A stretch of 64,000 bases of DNA from Streptomyces sp. SID13031 (GCF_010548305.1 NZ_JAAGLV010000001.1:62001-126000), one strand, 5' to 3'; numbered from the stretch's first letter, positions 8,437-17,974 are shown. Notes: a model not told the origin generated them from the sequence alone. A program made the numbers and translations.

Positions 8437-8628
8437 GTCCAGAGAGTGACCATCGACCCGCTTCGGCGGCGGGTGGGGGAGGAGATGGCCGACGTTCTTG
8501 CGTACCTCGTGCGGCTGGCGGATGTACTGGAGATCGATCTTGCCGAGGTCACCAAGCGGAAGCTCGAGAGCTCAGCTGTGCGGTTTCCGGCTGCTGACTT
8601 CCGTGGAGAGGCTCCCGAGAAGGCCTGA
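8437..8628 (+). pseudogene. MazG-like pyrophosphohydrolase, C-terminal fragment
   Basis: About 64 residues beginning DPLRRRVGEEMADVLAYLVRLADVLEIDLAEVTKRKLE (residue order given in pieces: RRRVGEEMADVLAYL, then ADVLEIDLAEVTKR). This is the second helix pair of MazG-like nucleotide pyrophosphohydrolases, with the metal-binding E-E-x-x-D motif of helix 3. The first helices, normally about 50 residues with the other metal-binding ExxE motif, are missing and replaced by the IS1380 fragment, so the enzyme should be inactive. MazG-like genes are frequent passengers of defence islands. Confidence 0.6.
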
Positions 8629-8973
8629 CGGCAGCTTCGTCATGATGGAGGCCGGCTAGTGTTCCCCGCGCAAAGCGGGCCCGCTGGCTTCACTCTGCGT
8701 GTTGGTGTCTTTCACGCGCGGGGACGCCTCGGAAGTCCCATCCACCACGATCCTGTGCCGTCGCTGGCGATGTAACGGATGCGCGTCGGCTGGCGTTCAT
8801 CCTCACGGGGACTACCGTCAGTGACAAGTGCATGAGATGCTCTGGCGGTCTCTCCTGCGGGGGAGCTGGGGGCGGGGGTAGGTCATTTGCTGTCCGCATG
8901 CAGCTCGGCAAATTGTCGGCGCTGCCTTCTAGCCTCGTCTTCAAGCTGATCAGTCGATCATTGAGGGGGGCTC
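8629..8973. other. Intergenic region upstream of the HelD-like operon
   Basis: No credible gene. At 8659-8687 there is a single palindromic element starting GTGTTCCCCGCGC and continuing AAAGCGGGCCC, similar to the hairpin repeats of actinobacterial type I-E CRISPR arrays, but no second copy at spacer distance and no cas gene. A purine-rich GAGGGGGG lies just before the ATG at 8974 and is the ribosome site of the next gene. Confidence 0.5.
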
Positions 8974-11163
8974 ATGACGATTCAGCATCCGGAGTTTGCG
9001 CAAGAGCAGCAGTATGTCGAGCATGCCTACGATCTGCTCGACAGGGGGCTGGCCGAGGCCGAGCAGAATATTGTGAACTTCGAGGCTTTGCACCGGTCGA
9101 CCGCGCACGCCCTGAATAGGGCGCTCGCGATTCTGCAGAATTCACGAGGTTCAGGGCAGCTGGTCTTCGGTCGGATGGACCGCGACGACGACAAGCTGTA
9201 CATCGGACGCCGGCGGGTCTATGACGAGGAGCGAAACCTCGTCGTCGTGGGGTGGCATGCGCCAGCGGCGGCCGCCTTCTATGAGGCGACGCCCCAGGAC
9301 CCGGGGGATCTGATTCTGAAGCGGGTCTTCATCGAGCAGGATCGCAGACTTCAGCGGGTCGTGGACGAGGTTGTTCGCGAGAGTGCCCACTCCATCGCGA
9401 CGAGCGAAGGTGACGCGACCATCAGCGACGCCCTTCTACAGGAGCTCGACCGGTCTCGTGATGGCGCGATGCGTGAGGTCGTCGCGACGATCCAGTCTGA
9501 GCAGTATCGAGTCATTCGACATCAGAGCGATGGTGTTGTGGTTGTGCAGGGCGGCCCGGGTACGGGCAAGACCGTGGTTGGCCTGCATCGGGCGGCGTGG
9601 CTAGCGTTCAACAGACCCGATATCCGCCGACTCGGCATGCTGGTGGTTGCGCCCAGCTCCACCTTGTTGACGTACTTCAGCGGTGTTCTGCCGTCGCTGG
9701 ATGTGTCTGATATTGATCAGATGGATCTCGACTCTCTGTACGGGGGCGAGGCCCGCATTACGGCCACAGACCCGGTCGAGACCGCTCGGGTCAAGGGAAG
9801 CGCGGCGATGAGCGTCGTCTTGGAGCGAGCCTTGCGCCAGCGCATTGGCTGGGACGAGGACGAACTCGTCCTCCCGCTGGGGGCCGACCGTATACGCATT
9901 CAAGGCGACGAGATTCGTCAGATCGTGGACGACGTGCGAGGGCGGGATCTTCCGCACAACGAGGCAAGAGATGTCCTTCGCCAAGCAATGTCCGCGCTCG
10001 CGGCCAAACACCATTCGGAAGACCAGCGGCTGCAGAACCGTCCCGTCCGTGCGAACGAGGCCACAATCCGTAGGTTGTCGGCGTTCAGCAACGCTCTCGA
10101 TCGAATGTGGCCCACCTTCGCGCCCGAGGAATTCATCAGAAGCCTCTACTCGACACAGAGCTGGCTGACGACCTCCGCTGACGGGGTGCTCACCGCAGAC
10201 GAGCGGGCGCGACTGTTCCGATCCGCTCTGGACGGCGAGGCTTGGACTCGTGCAGACCTGTTCTGTTTGGACGAGATTTCGTACCTCCTCAACGGTGAGG
10301 TCATGACTTACGGTCACATCGTGCTCGACGAGGCTCAGGACCTCTCTCCGATGGAGGCACGTGCACTTGCGCGGCGGTGCCCCTCGGGCTCCTTCACCGT
10401 GCTGGGTGACCTCGCCCAGGCCACCGGTGTCTGGGTGCGCGACAGCTGGGAGGAGCTGACGCAGCATCTGGCGGTCACCGATACCTCGGTCAACACGTTG
10501 ACGATCGGCTATCGAGTACCGGCGCCGGCACTCGACCTGGCCGCACGGCAGTTGGCATTGATCTCACCCGATCTGAGGCCACCATTGTCAATCAGGCCTG
10601 GCCGGAGCAATCCGCAGTTCTGGCAGACCTCGGACGAGGACCTGATCGGCGACGCCTTGGTACTTGCGAAGCGCTACCGCGATGAAGGTCTGACATCCGC
10701 GTTGATCGTGCCGGACACGCTCTACGACCGTCTCCTCGCCGTGGCGGCTGATGATCAGATCAAGCTCGGAGACGGTCGCGATGGTGATTTCGCTCTTGAG
10801 ACAACGGCAGTACCGGCAAGTCTCTGCAAGGGCCTTGAGTTTGACGTCGTGATCCTGGTGGAGCCGGCGCTGATCGCCGCCCAGAGCGTCCAAGGTGCCA
10901 GACAGCTGTACGTCGCGATGACGCGCTGCACTCAGCAGCTCGACATCATCCACAGCGAACTCCTGCCGCCGGGACTTGGAGACCTCAGTGAGATCGACGA
11001 GGTAGAAGAGATCGATGCCAGCTCGCCAACTCTCAGCGAGTTGCTCGCCCTTCTAGCCGAGGAGGACTTGGCGCTCGTCGAAGGTCTGGTGCGGCGTCTG
11101 GTCCTTCCAGTGGAACCCGGCACCAAGGATGTAGCCCCGAGCAACGAGGAGCCCGTTCGATGA
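8974..11163 (+). CDS. HelD/HelR-like superfamily 1 helicase
   Basis: A 729-residue UvrD-like ATPase with the layout of HelD, the RNA-polymerase-associated motor. The N-terminus is a helical hairpin that could act as the secondary-channel arm, followed by the HelD block KLYIGRRRVYD and VVGWHAPAAAAFYEAT near residues 70-105. Motif I GGPGTGKT lies near 193-200, motif II VLDEAQDLSPME near 450, then FTVLGDLAQATG, IGYRVPAP, the late motif CKGLEFDVVIL and YVAMTRCTQQL. HelD proteins remove stalled RNA polymerase from DNA, and actinobacterial HelR rescues rifampicin-blocked enzyme. Here the gene is fused by a 4-base overlap (ATGA) to a giant DUF4011 helicase, unusual for a housekeeping HelD, so a specialised or defensive role is possible. 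SD: GAGGGGGG at about 8963. Confidence 0.85.
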   Translation: MTIQHPEFAQEQQYVEHAYDLLDRGLAEAEQNIVNFEALHRSTAHALNRALAILQNSRGSGQLVFGRMDRDDDKLYIGRRRVYDEERNLVVVGWHAPAAAAFYEATPQDPGDLILKRVFIEQDRRLQRVVDEVVRESAHSIATSEGDATISDALLQELDRSRDGAMREVVATIQSEQYRVIRHQSDGVVVVQGGPGTGKTVVGLHRAAWLAFNRPDIRRLGMLVVAPSSTLLTYFSGVLPSLDVSDIDQMDLDSLYGGEARITATDPVETARVKGSAAMSVVLERALRQRIGWDEDELVLPLGADRIRIQGDEIRQIVDDVRGRDLPHNEARDVLRQAMSALAAKHHSEDQRLQNRPVRANEATIRRLSAFSNALDRMWPTFAPEEFIRSLYSTQSWLTTSADGVLTADERARLFRSALDGEAWTRADLFCLDEISYLLNGEVMTYGHIVLDEAQDLSPMEARALARRCPSGSFTVLGDLAQATGVWVRDSWEELTQHLAVTDTSVNTLTIGYRVPAPALDLAARQLALISPDLRPPLSIRPGRSNPQFWQTSDEDLIGDALVLAKRYRDEGLTSALIVPDTLYDRLLAVAADDQIKLGDGRDGDFALETTAVPASLCKGLEFDVVILVEPALIAAQSVQGARQLYVAMTRCTQQLDIIHSELLPPGLGDLSEIDEVEEIDASSPTLSELLALLAEEDLALVEGLVRRLVLPVEPGTKDVAPSNEEPVR

Positions 11164-14100
11164 CGACCACTGAAATCGATACTGGGTTGAACGGCTCCCA
11201 AAGGGACAAGCTCACCAAGCAGATCAACCGATGGCGGGAAGATCTCCTGAACCTGGATCGCCGTCAGCGACTTGTTTACTTCACTCACACCCGCAGCGCC
11301 TCCCTGGAGATCATCGGCTCCGAGCTCGAGGAGGTCCTGGGCCAACTGTGGGACGGAGCACGTCTGACGGCCGCCGACACCGAGTCGACTGCCGATGGGT
11401 TGGAGGACTCGCTGGCACTCCCATTGGCATCCGGTGGGTTGCTGGTGAAGGACAAGACTCCGACCAAACTGCGCGCAGCCTGCCGCCGCCTCGACCAGGT
11501 CTCGAATCAGGTCTACGCCGACAGAGGTTTCTGGACCCTGTACGCCGGCATCGGCATGCTGCAGTGGATCGATCCGGAGACCCAGGCAGAGGTTGACAGT
11601 CCGATCCTGCTCTGCCCCGTCAAGCTCCAGCGCAACGGGAGTCAGTCACCGTACTCGGTCCAGCGGACAGAGGAAGACATCGTCGTCAATCCCGCCCTCA
11701 GACTGAAGCTGGAGAAGGACTTCGGAATCCACCTGGATGATCTCGACCCTGACGCCTCGGACGTGTTGGAAGCAATCGAGGACGTTCGCGGCAAGGTAGC
11801 CGGCAAGGAAGGGTGGGGCGTGCAGCACCGGGCTGTGCTGACGACCTTTAGCTTCCACAAGGAGGCCATCTACCGCGACCTCATGGATCATCAGGACGTC
11901 CTGCTCGCACACCCGATGGTGCAGATGATGGCTCTTGGTGACTCAGCGCCCAGCGCCGGCAGCTATTCGTTCGAGACCATCGAGGACGCGGATCTGGATC
12001 GGGTGGTCGAGCCTGAGAAGCTGATGAGCATTCTCGACGCAGACAGTACCCAACGGCAGTGCATCATTGCTGCAAGAGATGGCCGGAGCTTTGTCGTGGA
12101 TGGGCCGCCGGGTACCGGCAAGAGCCAGACCATTGCGAACATCGTCTGCGAGCTGATGGCGACTGGCAAGACTGTTCTGTTCGTGAGCGAGAAGGTCGCT
12201 GCCCTCGACGTCGTCCGCAACAGGCTTGCCCATGTAGGGCTTGGCGACTTTCTCCTTGAGCTCCACAGCCACGCGGCTACCCGCAAAGAGGTAGTGGGGC
12301 AGCTCGGTCGGGCTCTTGTGCAGCGAGCGAAGCTCAAAGGTCAAATGCCCGAGGCCGAACGTCAGTCGCTAAAAGCTGTTAGAGAAAGGCTGACCCGCTT
12401 CGCCGAAGCGATGAGTGAGAGCCGTGAACCGCTACATCAGAGCGTTTATGGGGCGCTCGGCCGGTTGATGCAGCTGAGAGAGCATCAGGTCGGATCACTG
12501 ACTAGATCCGAGGACTGGGTTGGTCTGAGCGCTGTCCAGCTGGACCAGTTGCTTGAGCACGCAGGCAGGCTAGAGCGAGCGTGGCGGCCAGTCATGCAGG
12601 GTGCTGACTTCCTCTGGCGCGAGCTGGAGAACGATTCGCCGACGCCAGCCCAGGCAGATTCTATGCGTCGCGCTGCAGAAGCAGCAGGCGATGCGGCTCG
12701 GGCTCTGTCCGACCGAATGCGTGCTGTCGATGAGAGCCTCGGTCTATCCCTGCCACAGACGATCGCCGCGGCAGATGACCGGGTACGGCTGCTCGAGCTT
12801 TTGGAAACTAGACCACTGGCACCGTCATCTTGGTTCCAGCTGTCTGACCTTGTGCCGCTGCGAGGCCGGATCGGGCAGCGAGAGAAGTTGTCGGGTGAGT
12901 ACAGGGTGGCCAAGGACGAGCTGCAAACCGTCGTTGGGGTGACTCGGCAGGAAGTGGACGCAGACCTGTTGCCGAGCGCGAGAAGCCTGCTTGACGAACT
13001 GCCGGCACCACTGGACGCGTGGGCGCCTGAAGCGGGTACGACAGTCGAGCAACTCCGAGCCCTCCAGGCATTCGAGAACGCGACGCCGGAGACTCTCGAA
13101 TCCATCGCCACAGATGCGCGGCAGCTAGGCGCTTTGCTCGGTGTGCGGACCGAAGACATCAGCTTCAACCGTGCGATGCAGCTGGCGGATCTGGCTGCTC
13201 TTGGCGGACAGACGGCGCGTCCAGAGCGAGAGTGGCTCAACCCGGCGGTGCAGTCCGCCCTCGACGAGTCGAGCAGAGTCCTCGCCGAGCTCGTGGATGT
13301 CGTCAATCAACGGCGCACAGTCATCGAGCAGGTGTTCACGCCGGACGCGCTGAAGCTCGACCTGGGAGCACTCAACGTTCGGTTCTCGCAGACACACCTT
13401 GGGCTTCGCAAATTCAGCAAGGCCGCTCGGACGGATCGCAAGCTCCTACGCGGCGCTGTCGTTACCGGCAAGGTAGACAAGGGAGTCCTGGCTCGCCTCG
13501 ACGAAGCCGTCTCCTGGCAGCAGGCAGAGCTGCGGCTGGCGCGTGACGAAGAGACTTATGCGCCTCGCCTCGGCCGCTACTACCGGCGTACAGAGACAGA
13601 TTTCAGCCGTCTCTCCGAGGCGATTTCAACTGCCCACCGGACGGTACAGCTGGCCGCAGGAGATCTCAACAACGACGCGATGGCTCAGCAACTGACAGCA
13701 GATGGATTGCCGGACCCGCAGCTTCTTGTTGTGGCTCAGCGACTGACAAATGCAGGCACGGAGTGGATCGACCAACTGCGCGTACACAGGGGTGATGGCG
13801 CAGCAGTCAGGATCGGTCAGCTGCCGCTCCGGATCATCGCCGAATCGGCTTTGGCCGCCGCGAATCGCGTGAGCGGAGGTTATGAAGCTGCGGCGGCCGT
13901 AGCTCGGCAGGCCGGTCGCGACCTCACGCTTGGGGATGTTGTTCACGCTCTTGAGCAAGCGAGCATCGTCGCCGAGTGCTCTGCTGGGCTTCTCGACACG
14001 TTCGAGAGCGACCAGGACGACATCGGTGAACTCTATGACGGCGTGGAGACAGACTGGCTGGCGCTGGCGGCTGCGCTGGATTGGGCCGATCGGGTTCGTG

Positions 14101-16673
14101 AACTGGTGGGCGGCGCGGTCAGCGAACACTCGGCCGAGCGAATGAGCAGCCCTACGGTTGGCGCTGCCGAACTCGCGGAGCCACTCGACCGTTGGAAGGC
14201 CACCTCTGCAGTGTTGGCAACGTGCTTCAGGAACGGCTATATCAAGGATCTGCAGACGGAGCTGGACGAGAACATCGGTGCCGCGGCCGAGCTATTGGCG
14301 GAGATGACGGCCTCGGCCTCGGCGGATATCAACGAGTGGGCTGCGTACTCCCGTGAGCTCCGTGAGCTCGACAGCGCTGGGCTCGGCGAGATAGTCGGCG
14401 CCTTGCACGCACGTCGAGTGCCCGCCGGGACTATCGAGCCCGGTATCGAGCATGCGATTCTCCAGGCCTGGGTCGAATCTGTGATGGCGTCAGATTCGAG
14501 GTTGGCTGAGTTCCGCGCGGCTGACCGGGATGCCTTGGTCCATCGCTTCAAGAATCTCGACACACAGCTCGTCCACTCCACGCATGTTGCTGTTGCCGAG
14601 GCGTGTAACCGTCGGAGGCCGAAGACGGTTGGCGGGAGTGCGGCAGCTGTGATTCAGCGTGAGGCTCAGAAGAAGAGCCGGCATCTACCGATTCGAGAGC
14701 TGCTGTCCAGAACTGAAGACCTCGTTCAGGAGCTCAAGCCGTGCTTCATGATGAGCCCCCTATCCGTGTCCCAGTTCCTGCCTGGATCCTTCAGCTTCGA
14801 CGTCGTCATTTTCGATGAGGCCTCGCAAGTACTGCCGTCCGATGCGGTCAACTGCATCTACCGTGCCCGCCAGCTCATCGTGGCTGGTGACGAGAAGCAG
14901 CTGCCGCCGACGGCCTTCTTCACCCAAGCGATCGACGAGTCTGAAGACGATGAGGGGCTCGACGACTTCGAGTCGGTGCTGAAGCTCTGCAAGACAAGCT
15001 TCGCCTCGTTGCCGTTGACCTGGCACTACCGCAGCCAGCACGAGAATCTCATCGCGTACTCGAACTACAGGTTCTATTCACCTGACGACTCTGCTCTGCA
15101 GATGGGCGCCTTGCAGACGTTCCCGGGTGCCCGTTTCGAAGCCCCGGATCTAGGTGTCGAATCGTATGTTGTCAACGGCATCTACCGCCGCGGCTCGACG
15201 CGAGATAACCCGATCGAGGCTGAAGCCGTGGTTGACAGAGTGCTGCACCATCGGCGACATCACCCCAACTTGTCGATCGGCGTCGTCACCTTCAGCAGCG
15301 CCCAGGAAGACACGATCACCGCAGCCATCGATCGGCGCTCTGTCAATGAGCCGCTGCTGCGCGGCCTTCTCGAGAAGCACGACCGGTTGACTGGATTCTT
15401 CGTGAAGAACCTGGAGAACGTCCAGGGCGATGAGCGCGACATCATCATCTTCAGCGTCGGCTATGGGCCGGATGAAGACGGAAAATTCACCATGTCCTTC
15501 GGACCGCTCAACCCAAAGGGCGGCTGGCGTCGACTCAACGTGGCGATCACCCGAGCTCGGATGCGGGTCGAGGTGGTCAGTTCGTTCCGCGCGGGGGAGA
15601 TGCACGACACCACGAGCGAGGGGGTCCGCCACCTGCGCGGTTACCTGGACTTCGCGGAGAGGGGGTTGCCTGCGCTCGCTCTCGAACTGGAGCCGAGTGG
15701 GATGGACGTCGAGAGCCCCTTCGAGGCCGACGTACTCGAGGTGATTCGAGGATGGGGATATGAGGTCGTTCCCCAGGTTGGTACTGCCGGCTACCGGATC
15801 GACCTTGGCGTGCGGCATCCCGACAGGCCAGGTGAGTATCTACTTGGCGTCGAGTGTGACGGCGCTGCCTATCACTCGGCCAAGGCAGCACGAGACCGAG
15901 ACCGGTTGCGGGGTGCCGTCTTGGAAGGTCTGGGGTGGCACCTGCACAGAATCTGGGGTCTCAGCTGGTATCGCGACCGGGAAGGCCAGATCAATCGTCT
16001 GCGGCTCGCAATTGAGCAGGCCTTGACTGGAGTGATGCCGAAAGTGGAGGTCGCTGGCACATCGGCCGCGCCAGTCGAGATGGAGGAGATCGACCTTGAT
16101 CGGCCGCCTGAATGGGCGGTGACTTATGGTGAGTACGCCGAGGCCGCGCCGTACACACCGTACGAGCTGGGCAGCGTCGAGGCACGCGAGCCGCTGAGGA
16201 GCTACCTCACCGCCTTGCTGCGATATGAGGCGCCGATCCATCGCGACCTGGTCAACAGGCGGATCAGGAACGCATTCGATGTCGGTCGGATCGGCCAGGT
16301 CATTCGCGACAACATCGACTTCGTCGCGGATCGCTCCCACGTCGACGGGAACCGCATCTCTGTCGATCAAGCGGGCTTCTATCGGATCGAGAAGGTCTCT
16401 GCGACAGCTGTGCGCGTGCCTGGAGACGAGGACAGCATCCGAGCCATTCAGCATGTGCCGAACGACGAGCTTGACCTAGCCGTCATCGGCACCGTCATGG
16501 ATGCCATCAGCGTAAGTGAGGCAGAGATCATTGCCGCAGTACGCCGAGCCTTCGGGTGGCGACGCAGTGGAGGCGACATAGTCGCAGCGATCGAGGCGTC
16601 AATTGAGCGCTGCATACGCTCCGGAACAGTCGAACACACAACGTCCGGATCGCTCCGCGTCGCCTCGACGTAG
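11160..16673 (+). CDS. DUF4011 / SF1 helicase / Vsr-like nuclease / DUF3320-like protein
   Basis: An 1837-residue protein of the COG1112 type. Residues 15-260 form a DUF4011 domain (RWREDLLNLDRRQRLVYF, later FWTLYAGIGMLQWID). Walker A is DGPPGTGKSQTIANIV near 312-325. A roughly 800-residue helical insertion, probably long coiled arms, separates it from Walker B IFDEASQVLPSDA near 1217 and the later SF1 motifs (TWHYRSQHENL near 1285, NVQGDERDIIIFSVG near 1420, NVAITRARMR near 1460). Residues 1518-1615 are an MTES_1575/DUF559-type, Vsr-fold nuclease: ESPFEADV, YRIDLGV, GVECDGAAYH. A DUF3320-like domain ends the protein. Relatives occur widely in phage-defence islands as single-chain helicase-nucleases. 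It is coupled to the HelD-like gene; the two probably act in one complex or pathway (inference). Confidence 0.9.
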   Translation: MTTTEIDTGLNGSQRDKLTKQINRWREDLLNLDRRQRLVYFTHTRSASLEIIGSELEEVLGQLWDGARLTAADTESTADGLEDSLALPLASGGLLVKDKTPTKLRAACRRLDQVSNQVYADRGFWTLYAGIGMLQWIDPETQAEVDSPILLCPVKLQRNGSQSPYSVQRTEEDIVVNPALRLKLEKDFGIHLDDLDPDASDVLEAIEDVRGKVAGKEGWGVQHRAVLTTFSFHKEAIYRDLMDHQDVLLAHPMVQMMALGDSAPSAGSYSFETIEDADLDRVVEPEKLMSILDADSTQRQCIIAARDGRSFVVDGPPGTGKSQTIANIVCELMATGKTVLFVSEKVAALDVVRNRLAHVGLGDFLLELHSHAATRKEVVGQLGRALVQRAKLKGQMPEAERQSLKAVRERLTRFAEAMSESREPLHQSVYGALGRLMQLREHQVGSLTRSEDWVGLSAVQLDQLLEHAGRLERAWRPVMQGADFLWRELENDSPTPAQADSMRRAAEAAGDAARALSDRMRAVDESLGLSLPQTIAAADDRVRLLELLETRPLAPSSWFQLSDLVPLRGRIGQREKLSGEYRVAKDELQTVVGVTRQEVDADLLPSARSLLDELPAPLDAWAPEAGTTVEQLRALQAFENATPETLESIATDARQLGALLGVRTEDISFNRAMQLADLAALGGQTARPEREWLNPAVQSALDESSRVLAELVDVVNQRRTVIEQVFTPDALKLDLGALNVRFSQTHLGLRKFSKAARTDRKLLRGAVVTGKVDKGVLARLDEAVSWQQAELRLARDEETYAPRLGRYYRRTETDFSRLSEAISTAHRTVQLAAGDLNNDAMAQQLTADGLPDPQLLVVAQRLTNAGTEWIDQLRVHRGDGAAVRIGQLPLRIIAESALAAANRVSGGYEAAAAVARQAGRDLTLGDVVHALEQASIVAECSAGLLDTFESDQDDIGELYDGVETDWLALAAALDWADRVRELVGGAVSEHSAERMSSPTVGAAELAEPLDRWKATSAVLATCFRNGYIKDLQTELDENIGAAAELLAEMTASASADINEWAAYSRELRELDSAGLGEIVGALHARRVPAGTIEPGIEHAILQAWVESVMASDSRLAEFRAADRDALVHRFKNLDTQLVHSTHVAVAEACNRRRPKTVGGSAAAVIQREAQKKSRHLPIRELLSRTEDLVQELKPCFMMSPLSVSQFLPGSFSFDVVIFDEASQVLPSDAVNCIYRARQLIVAGDEKQLPPTAFFTQAIDESEDDEGLDDFESVLKLCKTSFASLPLTWHYRSQHENLIAYSNYRFYSPDDSALQMGALQTFPGARFEAPDLGVESYVVNGIYRRGSTRDNPIEAEAVVDRVLHHRRHHPNLSIGVVTFSSAQEDTITAAIDRRSVNEPLLRGLLEKHDRLTGFFVKNLENVQGDERDIIIFSVGYGPDEDGKFTMSFGPLNPKGGWRRLNVAITRARMRVEVVSSFRAGEMHDTTSEGVRHLRGYLDFAERGLPALALELEPSGMDVESPFEADVLEVIRGWGYEVVPQVGTAGYRIDLGVRHPDRPGEYLLGVECDGAAYHSAKAARDRDRLRGAVLEGLGWHLHRIWGLSWYRDREGQINRLRLAIEQALTGVMPKVEVAGTSAAPVEMEEIDLDRPPEWAVTYGEYAEAAPYTPYELGSVEAREPLRSYLTALLRYEAPIHRDLVNRRIRNAFDVGRIGQVIRDNIDFVADRSHVDGNRISVDQAGFYRIEKVSATAVRVPGDEDSIRAIQHVPNDELDLAVIGTVMDAISVSEAEIIAAVRRAFGWRRSGGDIVAAIEASIERCIRSGTVEHTTSGSLRVAST

Positions 16674-16726
16674 GCACGTCAAGGACAGGGCCGATTCAAC
16701 CCGCACTGTTGGTGTGCCCAGATAGG

Positions 16727-17374
16727 TCAGCGCTCGCGGGAGGGGCCGGGTGGCCGGTGGCTCTGGATTGGTGAGCGCGGGGGGTCACCGCTGGGTGGGG
16801 TGGCGGCGCCTGAGGCGGGTGGGAGGCCCTCCAAGCCCTTCATCGCCTGGGCCAGTTCAGCGGGGAGCGGTCGGCGTACAGGGCTGACCGGGCGATTGAG
16901 ATCCTTGTCGGGTCCGACCGCTGGTTCGACATTCGGTAGGGAGTCCAGTTCGGCCAGAGGCACGCCTCGGGTACGCCCGAGGCGGTCGGCGGTGACTTCG
17001 AATGGCCGGCCATCCTTGCGTGGTTCGAAGCACATGACCTGGCGGACGGGCAGGTGCTCCGGTGCTGGGGCATCGAACTCTCGGTAGGTCATTCGGTGGG
17101 AGGGGCCCATGGGCCTTCCCCGTCGGTTGAACTCCTCAACTACCGGCAGTTTGATCTCCGCGCAGTCGCGGAGGTCGGGGTGCCGGTCGGAGTAGCCGAG
17201 GCGTTCACCGTTGAGGTCCGCCTCGCGGCCGCCGCGGAGAGCGCTGAGTCCGCGGCGGACGGCGCCGAACTGTTGCGCCTCGAGGCCTGTCGGATTCTCC
17301 TGCGCTTTGGTGCGGAGTTCGCGGAGCTCCTCGCCGAGGTCCGGGTGGACTACGAGGTGGTACTTCGCTGTCAT
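16727..17374 (-). CDS. RelE/ParE-like toxin with proline-rich tail
   Basis: A 215-residue protein whose first ~100 residues look like a RelE/ParE-type toxin: AKYHLVVHPDLGEELREL, an LRGGREADLNGERLGYS turn, DLRDCAEIKLPVV and the end SHRMTYREF. Such toxins are ribosome-dependent RNases or gyrase poisons. The usual family length is 85-110 residues; here a Pro/Arg-rich tail of ~110 residues is added, which could be a disordered extension or a fused module. The ATG at 17374 overlaps the antitoxin stop by 4 bases. It sits at the edge of the helicase island, a common place for a stabilising addiction module. The exact toxin subfamily is uncertain. Confidence 0.65.
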   Translation of the reverse strand: MTAKYHLVVHPDLGEELRELRTKAQENPTGLEAQQFGAVRRGLSALRGGREADLNGERLGYSDRHPDLRDCAEIKLPVVEEFNRRGRPMGPSHRMTYREFDAPAPEHLPVRQVMCFEPRKDGRPFEVTADRLGRTRGVPLAELDSLPNVEPAVGPDKDLNRPVSPVRRPLPAELAQAMKGLEGLPPASGAATPPSGDPPRSPIQSHRPPGPSRER

Positions 17375-17736
17375 GGGTGGGTCTGTGTGCCGTCGCCTTG
17401 AGGTTTGTCGTCGTCGTTCAGATCCCAGCCGAACTCCTCAGCCAAGTCGTCTACTGGAACGTACTGGTCCGGACTGGCGGTGGTCAGGCGCTCGCGTGTG
17501 ACCTCGCGGGAGCGTTCTGTCTGATCAGCGTCTTCCGCGATCGACTCCAGCCGCTCCCACTCCTCGAAGGAGACGACAACGCCCTCTGGCTTGCCGGCGT
17601 CTCCGAAGAACAGCGGTTCTGGATTGCTGTTCCGGAATCGTTCGAGCATCCGAGGGAGGTTGTGCGCGGCCGTGGCGGTGTCGATGACGAGCAGGCGCTC
17701 GCCGTTCGCACGATCGTGCGGGGTCTCCGAGGACAT
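17371..17736 (-). CDS. Phd/YefM-like antitoxin
   Basis: A 121-residue protein upstream of and overlapping the toxin gene. The N-terminal part LLVIDTATAAHNLPRMLERF, then EPLFFGDAGKPEGVVVSFEEWERLE, is the Phd/YefM antitoxin fold: a DNA-binding dimer followed by an acidic toxin-binding tail (here from ~residue 70, ending DDLAEEFGWDLNDDD). The frame is open to 17850, but ATG 17736 is chosen because AAGGAG lies 5 bases upstream. A 12-base palindrome lies 17 bases upstream of this start, suited to autorepression. Confidence 0.72.
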   Translation of the reverse strand: MSSETPHDRANGERLLVIDTATAAHNLPRMLERFRNSNPEPLFFGDAGKPEGVVVSFEEWERLESIAEDADQTERSREVTRERLTTASPDQYVPVDDLAEEFGWDLNDDDKPQGDGTQTHP

Positions 17737-17752
17737 CCGGGCTCCTTCCAGC

Positions 17753-17764
17753 GATGACGTCATC
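17753..17764. promoter_or_regulatory. Palindrome GATGACGTCATC upstream of antitoxin
   Basis: A perfect 12-base palindrome 17 bases in front of the antitoxin ATG (minus strand), where a promoter or leader would lie. Antitoxins of the Phd/YefM type bind such sites to repress their own operon. Binding is inference. Confidence 0.4.
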
Positions 17765-17974
17765 ACCCTATGCCATTGAGGAATCGGCACGTGGAGGTTC
17801 TCCACAGGCTCCAATGCATCACATCGAGTGAGGTCACACCGGTCCAGCATCTGCTCTGGTCTTCAGCCGGTCTTGAAATGTTTGAGCGACATGGATTGGA
17901 GGAGGGGCAGGTTGCTCGCGGGAAGTGTCGGAAGGTGGCGTTAGCGTGCTTGGTCTGGTGATGGGAGGTTTGGG

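Noticed and set aside
8659..8973. CRISPR array
   Set aside because: Only one repeat-like hairpin and no cas gene; reported as a relic at most.
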